Shown in pieces: positions 15,850 to 24,209 of a stretch of DNA of 64,000 nt; the stretch's first letter is position 1, and every line of letters starts with the position of its first letter. The notes under the pieces are model-generated. The model made no database searches. It was not told the DNA's origin and saw only the letters and a list, made by a program, of their open reading frames with translations. A program made the position numbers and the translations under genes. The DNA comes from JARBUG01 sp035628915 (lineage in GTDB: Bacteria > Bacillota > Sulfobacillia > Symbiobacteriales > Symbiobacteriaceae). The stretch is taken from assembly GCA_035628915.1 (NCBI GenBank), contig DASPIW010000013.1, forward strand, positions 1 through 64,000, read 5' to 3'.

Positions 15850-17081
15850 ACCAGTACCTCCACGTCGACCCACTCGCCGGCCAGGATACCTTCTTTGCCG
15901 CTGGAGATGGTGACCAGTCCGTCCGCCCTGACCAGCGTGCTGATGAGGCCGCTTTTTCCGTGAACGGGCTCCGCCCAGACTTCGTCGCCTTCCCGCCGCA
16001 GCCGCACCCGAATGCAGTCCGTGCGCCCCGTGGCGGAGGCAACGTTCTTCGTCATGCGGGCCCGCACGGCCGGCCGGAACGCGGGTTCCGCCGCCAACCC
16101 CTGCAGTTGCCGGAGCAAGGGCGCCACCAGCAGGCCATAAACGACCTGAGCGCTCACCGGGTGCCCCGGCAGCCCGATGACGGGCTTGCCCTGCGCTACG
16201 GCGAGGATCGTGGGCTTGCCGGGCTTCAGCTTGACGCCGTGAACCAGAATGCCCGGTTCGCCCAGTTCAGCGATCATTTTGGATGTAAGGTCGCGGGTGC
16301 CCACGCTGGAGCCGCCCGAAATTAAGATGACGTCGTAAGTAAGCCCCCGCTGCAGCATCTCCCTGACGGCTTCCTCAGTATCGGCGGCCTTCCCGAGATA
16401 AGTAGGCACGGCGCCGTCCCGCCGGGCGAGGGCGGTGAGGGCGGCGGCGTTGGATTCCCGAATCTGCCCGGGCCCCGGCTCCCGCTCGGGGTCGACCAGT
16501 TCGTCCCCGGTGGAGATAATCGCCACCGTGGGGCGGCGGATCACATCCACCTGCAGGATGCCCGCCGACTGCAGGAGGGCCAGCTCCTGGGCCCGGACCT
16601 GGTGCCCAGCGGGCAGCAGCACTTCGCCGGCGCGGGCATCTTCGCCTTTATGCATCACGTTCTCGCCGGGGGAGACGGGGCGGGTAATGCCGATTTCATC
16701 TTCCGCCAGCGCTTCGGTATACTCAACCATCACCACGGCATCGGCGCCGTCGGGCAGGGCGCCCCCCGTGCTGATGCGCTGGGCCTGGCCGGCATGCAGA
16801 GGAAGAACCGGCGCTTCGCCCATCAAGATTTCGGCCGTTACCTTCAGGTAGGCGGGAAGCCCGTCGGAAGCGCCGAACGTATCCGCCGCCCTGACGGCGA
16901 AGCCGTCCACGCTGGTGCGGGCAAACGGGGGCAGGTCGGCCGGTGCCGCCACGGGCGCCGCCGTGACACGCCCAAGCGCATCCGCCAGGCGAACCGTCTC
17001 CGCCGCCGGTCTGACCTGGGCGCACGCCGTCAGAAACAGCCTGCGTGCATCCTCTACCGGTTTGAGCTCGAAAAACTCCAT
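15846..17081 (-). CDS. moeA: molybdopterin molybdenumtransferase MoeA
   Basis: The 411-residue protein is a standalone MoeA. It shows TSVDGFAVRAADTF, DGADAVVMVE, the MPT-binding STGDEL (residues 190-195), the SGGSSVGTRDL segment near the active site and PVIGLPGHPVSAQVV. Start is ATG 17081, preceded by GGGAGGGG; upstream frame has no support. It is first in the moeA, moeA-PBP, moaA, moaC operon and follows a structured leader with an intrinsic terminator. Having two MoeA proteins may reflect separate molybdenum and tungsten insertion, which is inference. Confidence 0.95.
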   Translation of the reverse strand: MEFFELKPVEDARRLFLTACAQVRPAAETVRLADALGRVTAAPVAAPADLPPFARTSVDGFAVRAADTFGASDGLPAYLKVTAEILMGEAPVLPLHAGQAQRISTGGALPDGADAVVMVEYTEALAEDEIGITRPVSPGENVMHKGEDARAGEVLLPAGHQVRAQELALLQSAGILQVDVIRRPTVAIISTGDELVDPEREPGPGQIRESNAAALTALARRDGAVPTYLGKAADTEEAVREMLQRGLTYDVILISGGSSVGTRDLTSKMIAELGEPGILVHGVKLKPGKPTILAVAQGKPVIGLPGHPVSAQVVYGLLVAPLLRQLQGLAAEPAFRPAVRARMTKNVASATGRTDCIRVRLRREGDEVWAEPVHGKSGLISTLVRADGLVTISSGKEGILAGEWVDVEVLV

Positions 17082-17130
17082 GCTGTAACCCCTCCCAGGT
17101 TGGAAGACCGGCGGGGTGCTGATCAAAAAA

Positions 17131-17153
17131 GCCATCTTCCCGCAGGAGATGGC
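17131..17153 (-). terminator. intrinsic terminator inside the moeA leader (attenuator candidate)
   Basis: GCCATCT and AGATGGC (with further A-T pairs) form a hairpin whose minus-strand reading ends in TTTTTT at 17130-17125. It is about 45 bases upstream of the moeA start, so transcription could be stopped before the operon. Confidence 0.7.
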
Positions 17154-17330
17154 AGAACAGACCCGGCCGGTCGCGTGACCACCAGAAGTTCCGCCCCTTT
17201 CCAATGCGGGAGGCTCTGCAGTTTCCGGCAGAACCCTCGCCCGGGCCAATGCCCGGGTCCGGTCGGACAGCCGTGGAGAGCTTTAGGCTGAGCGACTCGG
17301 GACGTCAGATATGCAGTTAGGCTTCGTCTC
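17154..17330 (-). promoter_or_regulatory. structured 5' leader upstream of moeA, candidate Moco-responsive riboswitch
   Basis: On the minus strand this leader contains a CCCGGGC/GCCCGGG hairpin (17243-17260), a GGTTCTGC/GCAGAGCC stem (loop CGGAAACT) and a GGTC/GACC stem before the terminator. The structure, position and operon content fit an attenuating riboswitch. Similarity to the Moco RNA motif was not established by sequence. Confidence 0.4.
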
Positions 17331-17435
17331 TTTTGATTATACGGCCAGCGAATTGGGCCGCGCAAGCAGACATCCGCGGTTCGGGACATACGTACTACTG
17401 AATCGGGCAGATGTTGGCTCGCAGGAGTGGTAGTT
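17331..17435. other. divergent promoter region between the moeA operon and the permease gene
   Basis: No gene or clear promoter was identified here. It contains the presumed promoter of the moeA leader on the minus strand and of the permease gene on the plus strand. Together with the leader and terminator, the interval 17082-17435 holds no CDS. Confidence 0.4.
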
Positions 17436-18503
17436 TTGGCAAGGGAAAACCGGCTAGATTCCGGTGTACAAGTATTCCGGGTGGCTGCGACCTACGTCGG
17501 CACGGTGGTCGGCGCCGGCTTTGCCTCCGGCCAGGAGACGCTCCGCTTCTTTGCGTCCTACGGCCGCACCGGGCTGCTGGGCATCGCAGTGGCGACGGTC
17601 CTGTTCTGCGGGTACGGCATATTGGTCATGGATCTGGGGCGCCGCCTCCGGGCCCGGTCCCACCGGGAGATCCTGCACCACGCCTGCGGCCCTGTGCTAG
17701 GGCGCATCATGGACGGCATCATTACGCTGTTCCTCGGCGCCACGCTCACGATCATGATCGCCGGGGGCGGGGCCGTGTTCGCCGAGCAACTGGGGCTGCC
17801 CCGGGGCGTCGGGACGATATTGACCGCTGCCCTGACCGGCCTGACGATTCTCGCAGGCATGCGGGGCATTATGGCGGCCAACTCGGTGGTGGTGCCGCTG
17901 CTGACGCTGGCCATCGCGGGGCTGTCGGCTGCGACCATCAACTATCACGGCATGGCGGATATTATCGCCAGAGCCGTGCCCTGGCCCCTGCTGGCGCCGG
18001 TGCACTCCTGGTTCGTAGCTTCGTGGCTGTACGTGGGGTATAACCTCGTGCTTGCCATTTCGGTGCTGGGTCCCCTGGGAGCGGAGGTGAACAACCGCCG
18101 GACGCTGATTGCCGGCGGTCTGACCGGCGGACTAACGCTCGGTCTGCTGGCGGTGGGCATCAAGCTGGCCGTCTCCGCCCATATGCCCGACATCGGCATG
18201 GTGGAAGTGCCCATGCTCCATCTGGCAAGGCTGCATCCGGTGCCCGTGCAGTGGTTCTACACGTTGATTCTCTGGGCCGAAATCTACACGACGGCCATCG
18301 CCTGCGCCTATGGCTTCGCGGGGCGGGCGTCAGAAGTGATGCGGACCGGCTACCGGGGGGTGGTCGTCATCACCATCGCCCTGGCGCTGTTCGGGAGCGG
18401 CATCGGCTTCAGCACCCTGCTCGCCGTCCTCTACCCGCTGTTCGGCTTTGTGACGATGATTGTCCTGGCGGGGCTGGCGTTCATGTGGGTGCGCAGGGCG
18501 TAA
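17436..18503 (+). CDS. YkvI-family membrane transporter
   Basis: The 355-residue protein has about ten TM helices in the pattern of the amino-acid/sodium symporter-like YkvI family, with the signature GTVVGAGFASGQETLRFF in TM1 and YVGYNLVLAISVLGPLG in a mid-protein broken helix. Its substrate is unknown; branched amino acids or related compounds are plausible. The start is placed at TTG 17436, eight bases after AGGAG; GTG 17427 is in frame but overlaps that ribosome site. Confidence 0.82.
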   Translation: MARENRLDSGVQVFRVAATYVGTVVGAGFASGQETLRFFASYGRTGLLGIAVATVLFCGYGILVMDLGRRLRARSHREILHHACGPVLGRIMDGIITLFLGATLTIMIAGGGAVFAEQLGLPRGVGTILTAALTGLTILAGMRGIMAANSVVVPLLTLAIAGLSAATINYHGMADIIARAVPWPLLAPVHSWFVASWLYVGYNLVLAISVLGPLGAEVNNRRTLIAGGLTGGLTLGLLAVGIKLAVSAHMPDIGMVEVPMLHLARLHPVPVQWFYTLILWAEIYTTAIACAYGFAGRASEVMRTGYRGVVVITIALALFGSGIGFSTLLAVLYPLFGFVTMIVLAGLAFMWVRRA

Positions 18504-18539
18504 GCGCCGGGCGCCCCTTCGGGCGGGGCGCCCGGCGCT
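18503..18539. terminator. long G+C hairpin between convergent genes
   Basis: AGCGCCGGGCGCCCC and GGGGCGCCCGGCGCT are perfect inverted repeats around TTCGGGC. It separates the permease and the dehydrogenase gene and could stop both transcripts. Confidence 0.7.
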
Positions 18540-18543
18540 GATG

Positions 18544-19428
18544 CTACCTGCGCACCATCGGGGTGGCGGTGCCATCGGGGTTGTAAGTGTAGAAGCCCCG
18601 GCCGGTCTTCTTGCCAAGGTAGCCGGCCTGCACCATCTGCACCAGCAGGGGGCAGGGCCGGTACTTGGAGTCCTTGTAGCCCTCGTACAGCACGTTCATG
18701 ATGTACAGGCACGTGTCCAGCCCAATGAAGTCCGCCAAAGTGAGCGGCCCCATGGGATGGTTCATGCCCAGCTTCATGACGGTATCAATCTCCTCCACGC
18801 CGGCAACGCCTTCGTAGAAGCAGAAGATCGCTTCGTTCAGCATGGGGAGCAGCACCCGGTTGGAAATGAAGCCCGGGAAGTCGTTGACGGAGACGGGGGT
18901 CTTGCCCATCTGCTCGGCCAGCGACTTGATGTTGTCGTAGGTCTCGTCGGACGTTGCGATGCCGCGGATCACTTCCACCAGCTTCATGACCGGCACCGGG
19001 TTCATAAAGTGCATGCCGATGAACTGGGCGGGCCGCTTCGTGGCGGCAGCCAATTGCGTAATGGGCAGGCTGGAAGTGTTGGACGCGAAAATCGCACGCG
19101 CGGGGCAGATTCCGTCGAGTTCCTTGAACAGCTTCAGCTTCACGTCGAGGTTCTCGATAACCGCCTCAATGACCAGATCGACCTCAACCGCAGGCGCCAG
19201 TTCCGTGGTGCCGGTGATCCGCCTCAGAATGGCCGCCTTCTCTTCGGCCGTCTTCCGACCCTTGTCCACGTCCCGGGCGAGGATCTTGTCGATGCCGGCC
19301 AGACCTTTGTCGACAAACTTCTGCTCGATATCCCGGAGGATCGCCTTCAGCCCGGCCTGAGCAGCCACCTGCGCAATGCCCGCACCCATCTGCCCAGCCC
19401 CGACCACCATGATTGTCTGAATCGCCAT
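18544..19428 (-). CDS. 3-hydroxybutyryl-CoA dehydrogenase
   Basis: The 294-residue enzyme interconverts acetoacetyl-CoA and 3-hydroxybutyryl-CoA. It has the Rossmann motif VVGAGQMGAGIAQVAAQAG (residues 8-26), the catalytic-region motif FMNPVPVMKLVEVI with GMHFMNP, SVNDFPGFISNRVL and the dimerisation region LADFIGLDTCLYIM. Length is standard for the short bacterial Hbd type. ATG 19428 has GGGAGG before it. It lies 159 bases downstream of an acetyl-CoA acetyltransferase gene, forming the first two steps of butyrate, butanol or PHB-type pathways. Confidence 0.95.
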   Translation of the reverse strand: MAIQTIMVVGAGQMGAGIAQVAAQAGLKAILRDIEQKFVDKGLAGIDKILARDVDKGRKTAEEKAAILRRITGTTELAPAVEVDLVIEAVIENLDVKLKLFKELDGICPARAIFASNTSSLPITQLAAATKRPAQFIGMHFMNPVPVMKLVEVIRGIATSDETYDNIKSLAEQMGKTPVSVNDFPGFISNRVLLPMLNEAIFCFYEGVAGVEEIDTVMKLGMNHPMGPLTLADFIGLDTCLYIMNVLYEGYKDSKYRPCPLLVQMVQAGYLGKKTGRGFYTYNPDGTATPMVRR

Positions 19429-19587
19429 GCTTGAACCTCCCGTAGAGAAACTCAAGTACCTACCCAGATAACCGCCGAAAGCTTGGACCGGTGTGTGTGC
19501 GGGGCCAGGGGGAAGCGAGGACGATTTCACCGGTAAGTCGCTCCGGAGCGACGACGCCCTCAACCAACTCACCCGACCTACCCACAA

Positions 19588-20778
19588 TCACCCCACTCGC
19601 ACCACCGTAGCTTCCCCCTGACCACCACCCGAACAGATCGCGGCAAGCCCATACCCACCACCGCGACGACGCAGCTCATATACCAGATGCATCAATATCC
19701 GCCCACCACTCGCACCGATGGGATGCCCCAAGGCCACCGCTCCGCCGTTGACATTGACGATCTCCGGGCTGCACTCCAGCAGCTTGATCGACGTCAACGT
19801 CACGGCGGCAAACGCCTCGTTGATCTCCACCAGATTCAGATCCTTCGCCGCAAGGCCCGCCTTCTTGAGCGCCTGGAACCCCGCCCGGGCCGGCACCGTG
19901 TGCAAGTACTTGGGCTCCTCCGAGTACTGCCCCTGCCCCACGATCGTTGCGAGAATCTCCAGGCCCAGAGCCTCGGCGCGCTCCCGCGACATCACCACCA
20001 GGGCGCTGGCGCCGTCCGACAGGCCCGGGGCGTTGCCGGCCGTAACCGTGCCATCCTTCTGGAACGCGGGCTTCAGCCCTGCCAGCTTCTCTAACGAAGT
20101 CTCCCGCCGGATCGACTCATCTGCGCCGAACGGCACCGGATCGCCCTTCCGCTGGGGCACCGGCACCGGGATGACTTCATCCGCAAACCGCCCGCCGTCC
20201 CACGCGGCCATCGCCCGCTGATGGCTCCGGAACGCCCACTCGTCCTGCGCCTGCCGGCTGATGCCGAATTCCGCCGCCACCTCGGACCCATACACGCCCA
20301 TGTGGCAGCCGCCGAACGCGCAAGTAAGCCCGTCGTGCACCACCGCATCGATGATCTCGCCGCTACCCATCCGCAGTCCCCACCTGACCTTAGTCAGGTA
20401 AAAGGGAGCGTTGGACATCGACTCCATGCCGCCCGCCACAACGATCTCGGCGTCGCCCGCCCGGATCATCATGTCTGCCAGATTGACTGCGCGCAGCGAA
20501 GACGCGCAGACCTTATTGACCGTCTCCGACGGAACGCTGACCGGCAGCCCAGCCTTGTAGGTGGCCTGGCGGGACGGAATCTGCCCGGCTGCCGCCTGGA
20601 CCACCTGGCCCATGAACACGTTGTCGATTTCGGCTTCGCGCCCTGTGAGCCCGGCCCGCCGGACCGCCTCCCGGATGGCTACCGCCCCCAGGTCGGTCGC
20701 GGCGAGCTCCTTCAGACCCCCGCCGAAAGCGCCGAACGGCGTCCGCACGGCGCTGACGATGACCGCCTCCCGCTTCAC
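19588..20778 (-). CDS. acetyl-CoA C-acetyltransferase (thiolase)
   Basis: The 396-residue biosynthetic-type thiolase joins two acetyl-CoA to acetoacetyl-CoA. The active-site Cys is in NKVCASSLRAV (near residue 88), the catalytic His is in NEAFAAV context, and the C-terminal CSGGGQGEA motif holds the second Cys. GHPIGASGGRIL is also present. The start is GTG 20778, eight bases after GAGGGGG. The gene is followed by hbd on the same strand. Confidence 0.96.
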   Translation of the reverse strand: MKREAVIVSAVRTPFGAFGGGLKELAATDLGAVAIREAVRRAGLTGREAEIDNVFMGQVVQAAAGQIPSRQATYKAGLPVSVPSETVNKVCASSLRAVNLADMMIRAGDAEIVVAGGMESMSNAPFYLTKVRWGLRMGSGEIIDAVVHDGLTCAFGGCHMGVYGSEVAAEFGISRQAQDEWAFRSHQRAMAAWDGGRFADEVIPVPVPQRKGDPVPFGADESIRRETSLEKLAGLKPAFQKDGTVTAGNAPGLSDGASALVVMSRERAEALGLEILATIVGQGQYSEEPKYLHTVPARAGFQALKKAGLAAKDLNLVEINEAFAAVTLTSIKLLECSPEIVNVNGGAVALGHPIGASGGRILMHLVYELRRRGGGYGLAAICSGGGQGEATVVRVG

Positions 20779-20833
20779 CGGTATATCCCCCTCAACCGTC
20801 CGATTATTAGCAACCCTCACCATTATACCGAAG

Positions 20834-20861
20834 CGGGGCAGGGGCTGTCGCCCCCGCCCCG
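20834..20861 (-). terminator. hairpin after the AraC-fusion gene
   Basis: CGGGGCAGGGG and CCCCCGCCCCG pair around CTGTCG directly downstream of the stop at 20864 on the minus strand. Confidence 0.6.
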
Positions 20862-20863
20862 TT

Positions 20864-22375
20864 CTACCGGGTGATCGCTTTTTCAATCTGTTCCGCCGCC
20901 TGGCTGTCCAGATCGCGGGCCTGCAGAATCAACTGGGCAAGCTCCTTTCGCACCGCCGGATCAGCAAACTGCCGGAACGCCTCCGGATTGCCGCCCCCGC
21001 CGCTAAGTTCCCGCAGCCGTTCGAGCAGATCATGCTCCTGCGTGTAAAGGTCGGCTGCCGCGAGCAGGTCTGCCCGCATGGCGGGCTCGCCCTCCGCCAT
21101 GGTCCGCAGGAAAATGGCGGCCCGCAGCCGGCACTCTGCCAGAACGGCAGCCACCGCGTCGTGCACTTCGTGGTGGGCGCGCTTGGCCGCTTCGCCGCCG
21201 AAGGGAAAGCTCTCGCCTCTCAGCACCTGCTTGGCCCAGACAGGATAGGCCGCCAGCCCGCTGTGGCGCCCGAAGGCCTTTGGCGTCCGGATGATCTGCA
21301 ACGCCCAGCGCAGGGTATCGCGGTTCCGCTCGCCCGCTGCGGCGGACTGCACCTTATCGCGGACGATAATCAGCGCCTTCGTGTCGCGACCCCATCGGGG
21401 CTTGCGGAAATACCCGGCGGGTTCGAAAGTGACCCCGGTATTGAACTCCGGGTCGTCCTGGAAGTAGCTCCAGCCCAACACCACGTCGCCGCCTTCATCG
21501 TACCCGGTAATCAGGCAACAGACAGGCGGCCCGACCACTCCGAAGCCAAGGACCGGGCGCCCGCCCCGCAGCGACTCGGCGATCTTCGCCCGGAAGGTCG
21601 TATCGTCGCTTCTGCCCGTCTTCGGTACGACCTCGTAGGTGTAGCCGACCGACTCGAAAGCCCGGCGGATGATCTCCCGGGGATCGGCGACCATCATCAG
21701 GTCGGTGTTGTTGATGTGCCAGCCCGTCTTCCATAGGAGCCCAAAGGCCATTCCGGAGGCGCCCAGAATGTGTACGTTGGCGTAGTTGAGCCGCCACCTT
21801 GCCCCATGCGCCTCCAGGGGCAGCCAGGGGTAATCGTCGCCCATGTATCGAACACAGGCGGCCAGACAGCTCGGGAATGGAATCTGCTCGGGACACTGGT
21901 CTCCGCCGTTGTAGAAGCCCACACGCGGCACGTTCTCCAGCATGTAACGAACCGGAGAGCCAACTGCTTTTGCAGCGCTCACTTCATTCACTCCTTCCAA
22001 CACCGCATCTTTGGAATGGTACAGACCCGAGTGCGGCAGCGTGGTGGCGAATTCGCCATGTTGCCGAAGCGCCCCGGGAGTTATGCCGTAAACCCGCTGA
22101 AATGCACGTGTAAACACTTCCTGCGATTCAAAGCGATAGTCCATGGCGATATCGAGAATCCGGCGGTGTGACCGCGCCAGGTCATACGCAGCACAAGCGA
22201 GCCTACGCCGGCGTACGAAGTCTGCCAGGGTGCATCCCGTCACTTTCGCGAAAATGCTGTGAAAATGGGAAACCGAGAAATGAACGGCACCGGCCACATC
22301 TTCCGCGCTGAGCTCTTCCCGCAAGTGGCCCTCAATATAATCCAGCGCCAGTCGGACGCTGCCTACATGATCCAT
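20864..22375 (-). CDS. AraC-family regulator fused to a BtrH N-terminal/C39-like domain
   Basis: The 503-residue protein begins with a full AraC DNA-binding domain (residues 1-105; two HTHs, including FSVSHFHSIFAKVTGCTLADFV and DYRFESQEVFTRAFQRVYGITPGALR). The rest resembles the butirosin BtrH/DUF4872 papain-like fold: a Cys in PFPSCLAACVRYMGD (near 180) and an LGFGVVGPPVCCLITGYDEGGDVVLGWS segment where C39 peptidases have the catalytic His, here not His. So the second half may be a ligand sensor rather than an enzyme. ATG 22375 follows GGAGG. It is not closely linked to an obvious target operon; divergence from the degenerate upstream region leaves its regulon unknown. Confidence 0.75.
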   Translation of the reverse strand: MDHVGSVRLALDYIEGHLREELSAEDVAGAVHFSVSHFHSIFAKVTGCTLADFVRRRRLACAAYDLARSHRRILDIAMDYRFESQEVFTRAFQRVYGITPGALRQHGEFATTLPHSGLYHSKDAVLEGVNEVSAAKAVGSPVRYMLENVPRVGFYNGGDQCPEQIPFPSCLAACVRYMGDDYPWLPLEAHGARWRLNYANVHILGASGMAFGLLWKTGWHINNTDLMMVADPREIIRRAFESVGYTYEVVPKTGRSDDTTFRAKIAESLRGGRPVLGFGVVGPPVCCLITGYDEGGDVVLGWSYFQDDPEFNTGVTFEPAGYFRKPRWGRDTKALIIVRDKVQSAAAGERNRDTLRWALQIIRTPKAFGRHSGLAAYPVWAKQVLRGESFPFGGEAAKRAHHEVHDAVAAVLAECRLRAAIFLRTMAEGEPAMRADLLAAADLYTQEHDLLERLRELSGGGGNPEAFRQFADPAVRKELAQLILQARDLDSQAAEQIEKAITR

Positions 22376-23039
22376 TTGTGCATGCCTCCGCGTCTCCACC
22401 TGGTTTGAGCATACCATACGGTTATTTCGCATTTTGATGTTTTTTCTGATGAGTTGGCCCCTGATGATGAGAGGGGAGGCGACCGGGCATAAGGGTTCAG
22501 CCACCAAGGGGAACGCTCTGAGGATGCGTGAGGACGGCTGGAGGTGCCTGGAGAGGCCCCGGAGGACGTCCGGGGGAGACCCGGGGGAAGCCCGGAGGAT
22601 ACCCTGAGTAAACCAAAGGGCCGGCTGGAATGCCGGCCCGTGTTCGGGTCAAACAGGATTGCGGGTTCCCAGTCTGCACATGGCACCTTTCGGGCTCCTC
22701 GATTCCGGAGCCCTTTGCCGGGAGTGGCACCGAAAGGCAACCACCACCAAGGCGTGTATGCACCTGCGCACATGCTGGAGGCTACCGCAACGGACACGGC
22801 GCTGCCCACCGTCCAGGCACAGGCTGCGGCGCAGCCTCCTTGCATGCGCGTGAGATCAAGGGGGAGACAAAGGTAAGGACACCTCGCACCGCTACAATGG
22901 TTATCTCTCTCACCGGCATCCTGCTCCTCGGACCGGAATTGCGTTGTTGTTGGAGAGCATCGACATACCGCAGGGCGGTCCGGAGTATTGTCTTTGAGCA
23001 AGTGCTCCAGTCAGGAGGGCGGCCATTTCTGGAGACTAC
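22376..23039. other. long intergenic, degraded region without a supported gene
   Basis: Frames here lack ribosome sites and recognisable motifs. The stretch contains an 11-bp tandem repeat (22559-22602), a hairpin GGGCCGGC/GCCGGCCC (22618-22639) and low-complexity C/G-rich DNA. It likely represents decayed genes. Confidence 0.4.
22559..22602. repeat. four tandem copies of an 11-bp unit
   Basis: Units read CCGGAGGACGT, CCGGGGGAGAC, CCGGGGGAAGC and CCGGAGGATAC, each 11 bases, sharing CCGGRGGA. A weaker copy may precede it. The period equals about one helical turn. Confidence 0.6.
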
Positions 23040-23285
23040 GGTGGCTGGACTGCTAACTTTGGGACTCCTCATCCGGTTTATCGGGCCTTTGCTCGCAACC
23101 CTTCCCTCATTCGCCGCGTTCTGCTCGGCGGCCTCGGGGTAGGGTTTGGCACCTCGCTCATTCTCCGTGCCGGAGGCGCCCTCGATGGCTGTGAGATCCT
23201 TGGGCTGCTGATCCAGGATCGGTTTGGCCGCTCGGTGGTGTGGGTTCTGGCGGCAGCCAATGTCTTGTTTTTGGCGCCGCGATGA
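23040..23285 (+). pseudogene. remnant of a YitT-family (DUF161) membrane protein
   Basis: The frame ending at TGA 23283-23285 reads RRVLLGGLGVGFGTSLILR, then AGGALDGCEILGLLIQDRFGRSVVWVLAAANVL. This resembles the YitT core (GLGIGLVLRAGGSTGGTDIL and following TM helix). There is no start codon with a ribosome site, and the N- and C-terminal parts of a normal YitT (about 280 residues) are missing. The adjacent frame also contains hydrophobic sequence, as expected after a frameshift. It is a decayed gene. Confidence 0.55.
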
Positions 23286-23309
23286 GGATGTACGGCCCAG
23301 CCTCCCAAC

Positions 23310-24209
23310 CTAAGGGAACGCCCGACGAACGGCTGCGGGCATGGCGACGGAAAGGGCTCCAGGCTGGATCTGGACCGCGTATTCACCACAGTTGCCGGGG
23401 TCGCCATCCAGATGCATCCGGGCGGCTCCGCAGACCCGAACACGAATGCGCTCCCCACATGCCATGCGAACTCTAGGATGGAAGACGTGGGTGCCGGTGT
23501 ACACCTGGCGCAGCAGGGTAAGGATCTCAAGTCGACTCAGCGCGCCGGCGATGCAGACATCCAGTTTCCCATCATCATGGCTCGCATATGGGGCAATTCG
23601 CATCCCGCCGCCATAGTGCTGTCCATTGGCGACAACCACTAAGGTCGCGGGGCCGGTGAAGCGCTGATCATCTACGGTAACCTCCACCTTCATCGGCGCA
23701 TATCGGCCTATGGTCCGGAGGGCGCCCAGTAGATAGGGCAGTGTTCCCCCAAGTCGTGTGGGGTAGGCACTGGCGGCAGCAGCCACCTCGGCGTCAAATC
23801 CGATTCCGGCTGCATTGATGAAGTGGCGCCCATCGTCGACGAGGCCCAGGTCGATTCGTTGCGTCTCCTTCCCCAGGGCTATCTCCAATGCGGCAGGCAG
23901 ATGACGCGGCAGTCCGCAGTTCCGGCCGAAATCGTTGCCGGTGCCCGCACAGACCACGCCCAGGGAGGTGCCGGTGTGTGCGAGCTCACCGGCCACTGCC
24001 GCAAGGGTCCCGTCCCCGCCCACCGCAATGACCCGTTCGATTCCGGCTCTTGCCGCCTCGGCGGCGACTCTGCGGGTTGCCGGACAGCTGGCCGGCACTG
24101 CCACATCGTACTGCAGAGCACGTGGGATCATCTTCTCAATGTGCTTCCACGTTCTCAATGCGCGGCCCCGTCCTGCCGTTGGGTTCACAATGAACAACAC
24201 TCTCATCAT
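23310..24209 (-). CDS. diacylglycerol/lipid kinase family protein (DgkB/YegS-like)
   Basis: The 299-residue protein has the kinase-fold signature FIVNPTAGRGRA (residues 6-17), the GGDGTL motif with IAVGGDGTLAAVAGEL, and GTGNDFGRNCGLP. Later strands AGIGFDAEVA and DGKLDVCIAG match the lipid kinase domain. It probably phosphorylates diacylglycerol or a related lipid at the inner membrane. The ATG at 24209 overlaps the lgt stop in ATGA style. Coupling to lgt makes sense: Lgt releases glycerol-1-phosphate, and lipid turnover returns DAG, though this link is inference. Confidence 0.88.
   Translation of the reverse strand: MMRVLFIVNPTAGRGRALRTWKHIEKMIPRALQYDVAVPASCPATRRVAAEAARAGIERVIAVGGDGTLAAVAGELAHTGTSLGVVCAGTGNDFGRNCGLPRHLPAALEIALGKETQRIDLGLVDDGRHFINAAGIGFDAEVAAAASAYPTRLGGTLPYLLGALRTIGRYAPMKVEVTVDDQRFTGPATLVVVANGQHYGGGMRIAPYASHDDGKLDVCIAGALSRLEILTLLRQVYTGTHVFHPRVRMACGERIRVRVCGAARMHLDGDPGNCGEYAVQIQPGALSVAMPAAVRRAFP

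Noticed and set aside
18460..19434. 324-codon plus-strand open frame
   Set aside because: It lies entirely antisense to hbd, has no ribosome site and a composition typical of a frame opposite a G+C-rich gene.
20561..21736. 391-codon plus-strand open frame
   Set aside because: Antisense to thiolase and the AraC-fusion gene, both strongly supported; no motifs of its own.
22660..22760. T-box-like GGGAGTGGCACCG sequence
   Set aside because: No specifier loop, no downstream aminoacyl-tRNA synthetase or amino-acid gene, and it is in a degraded region.
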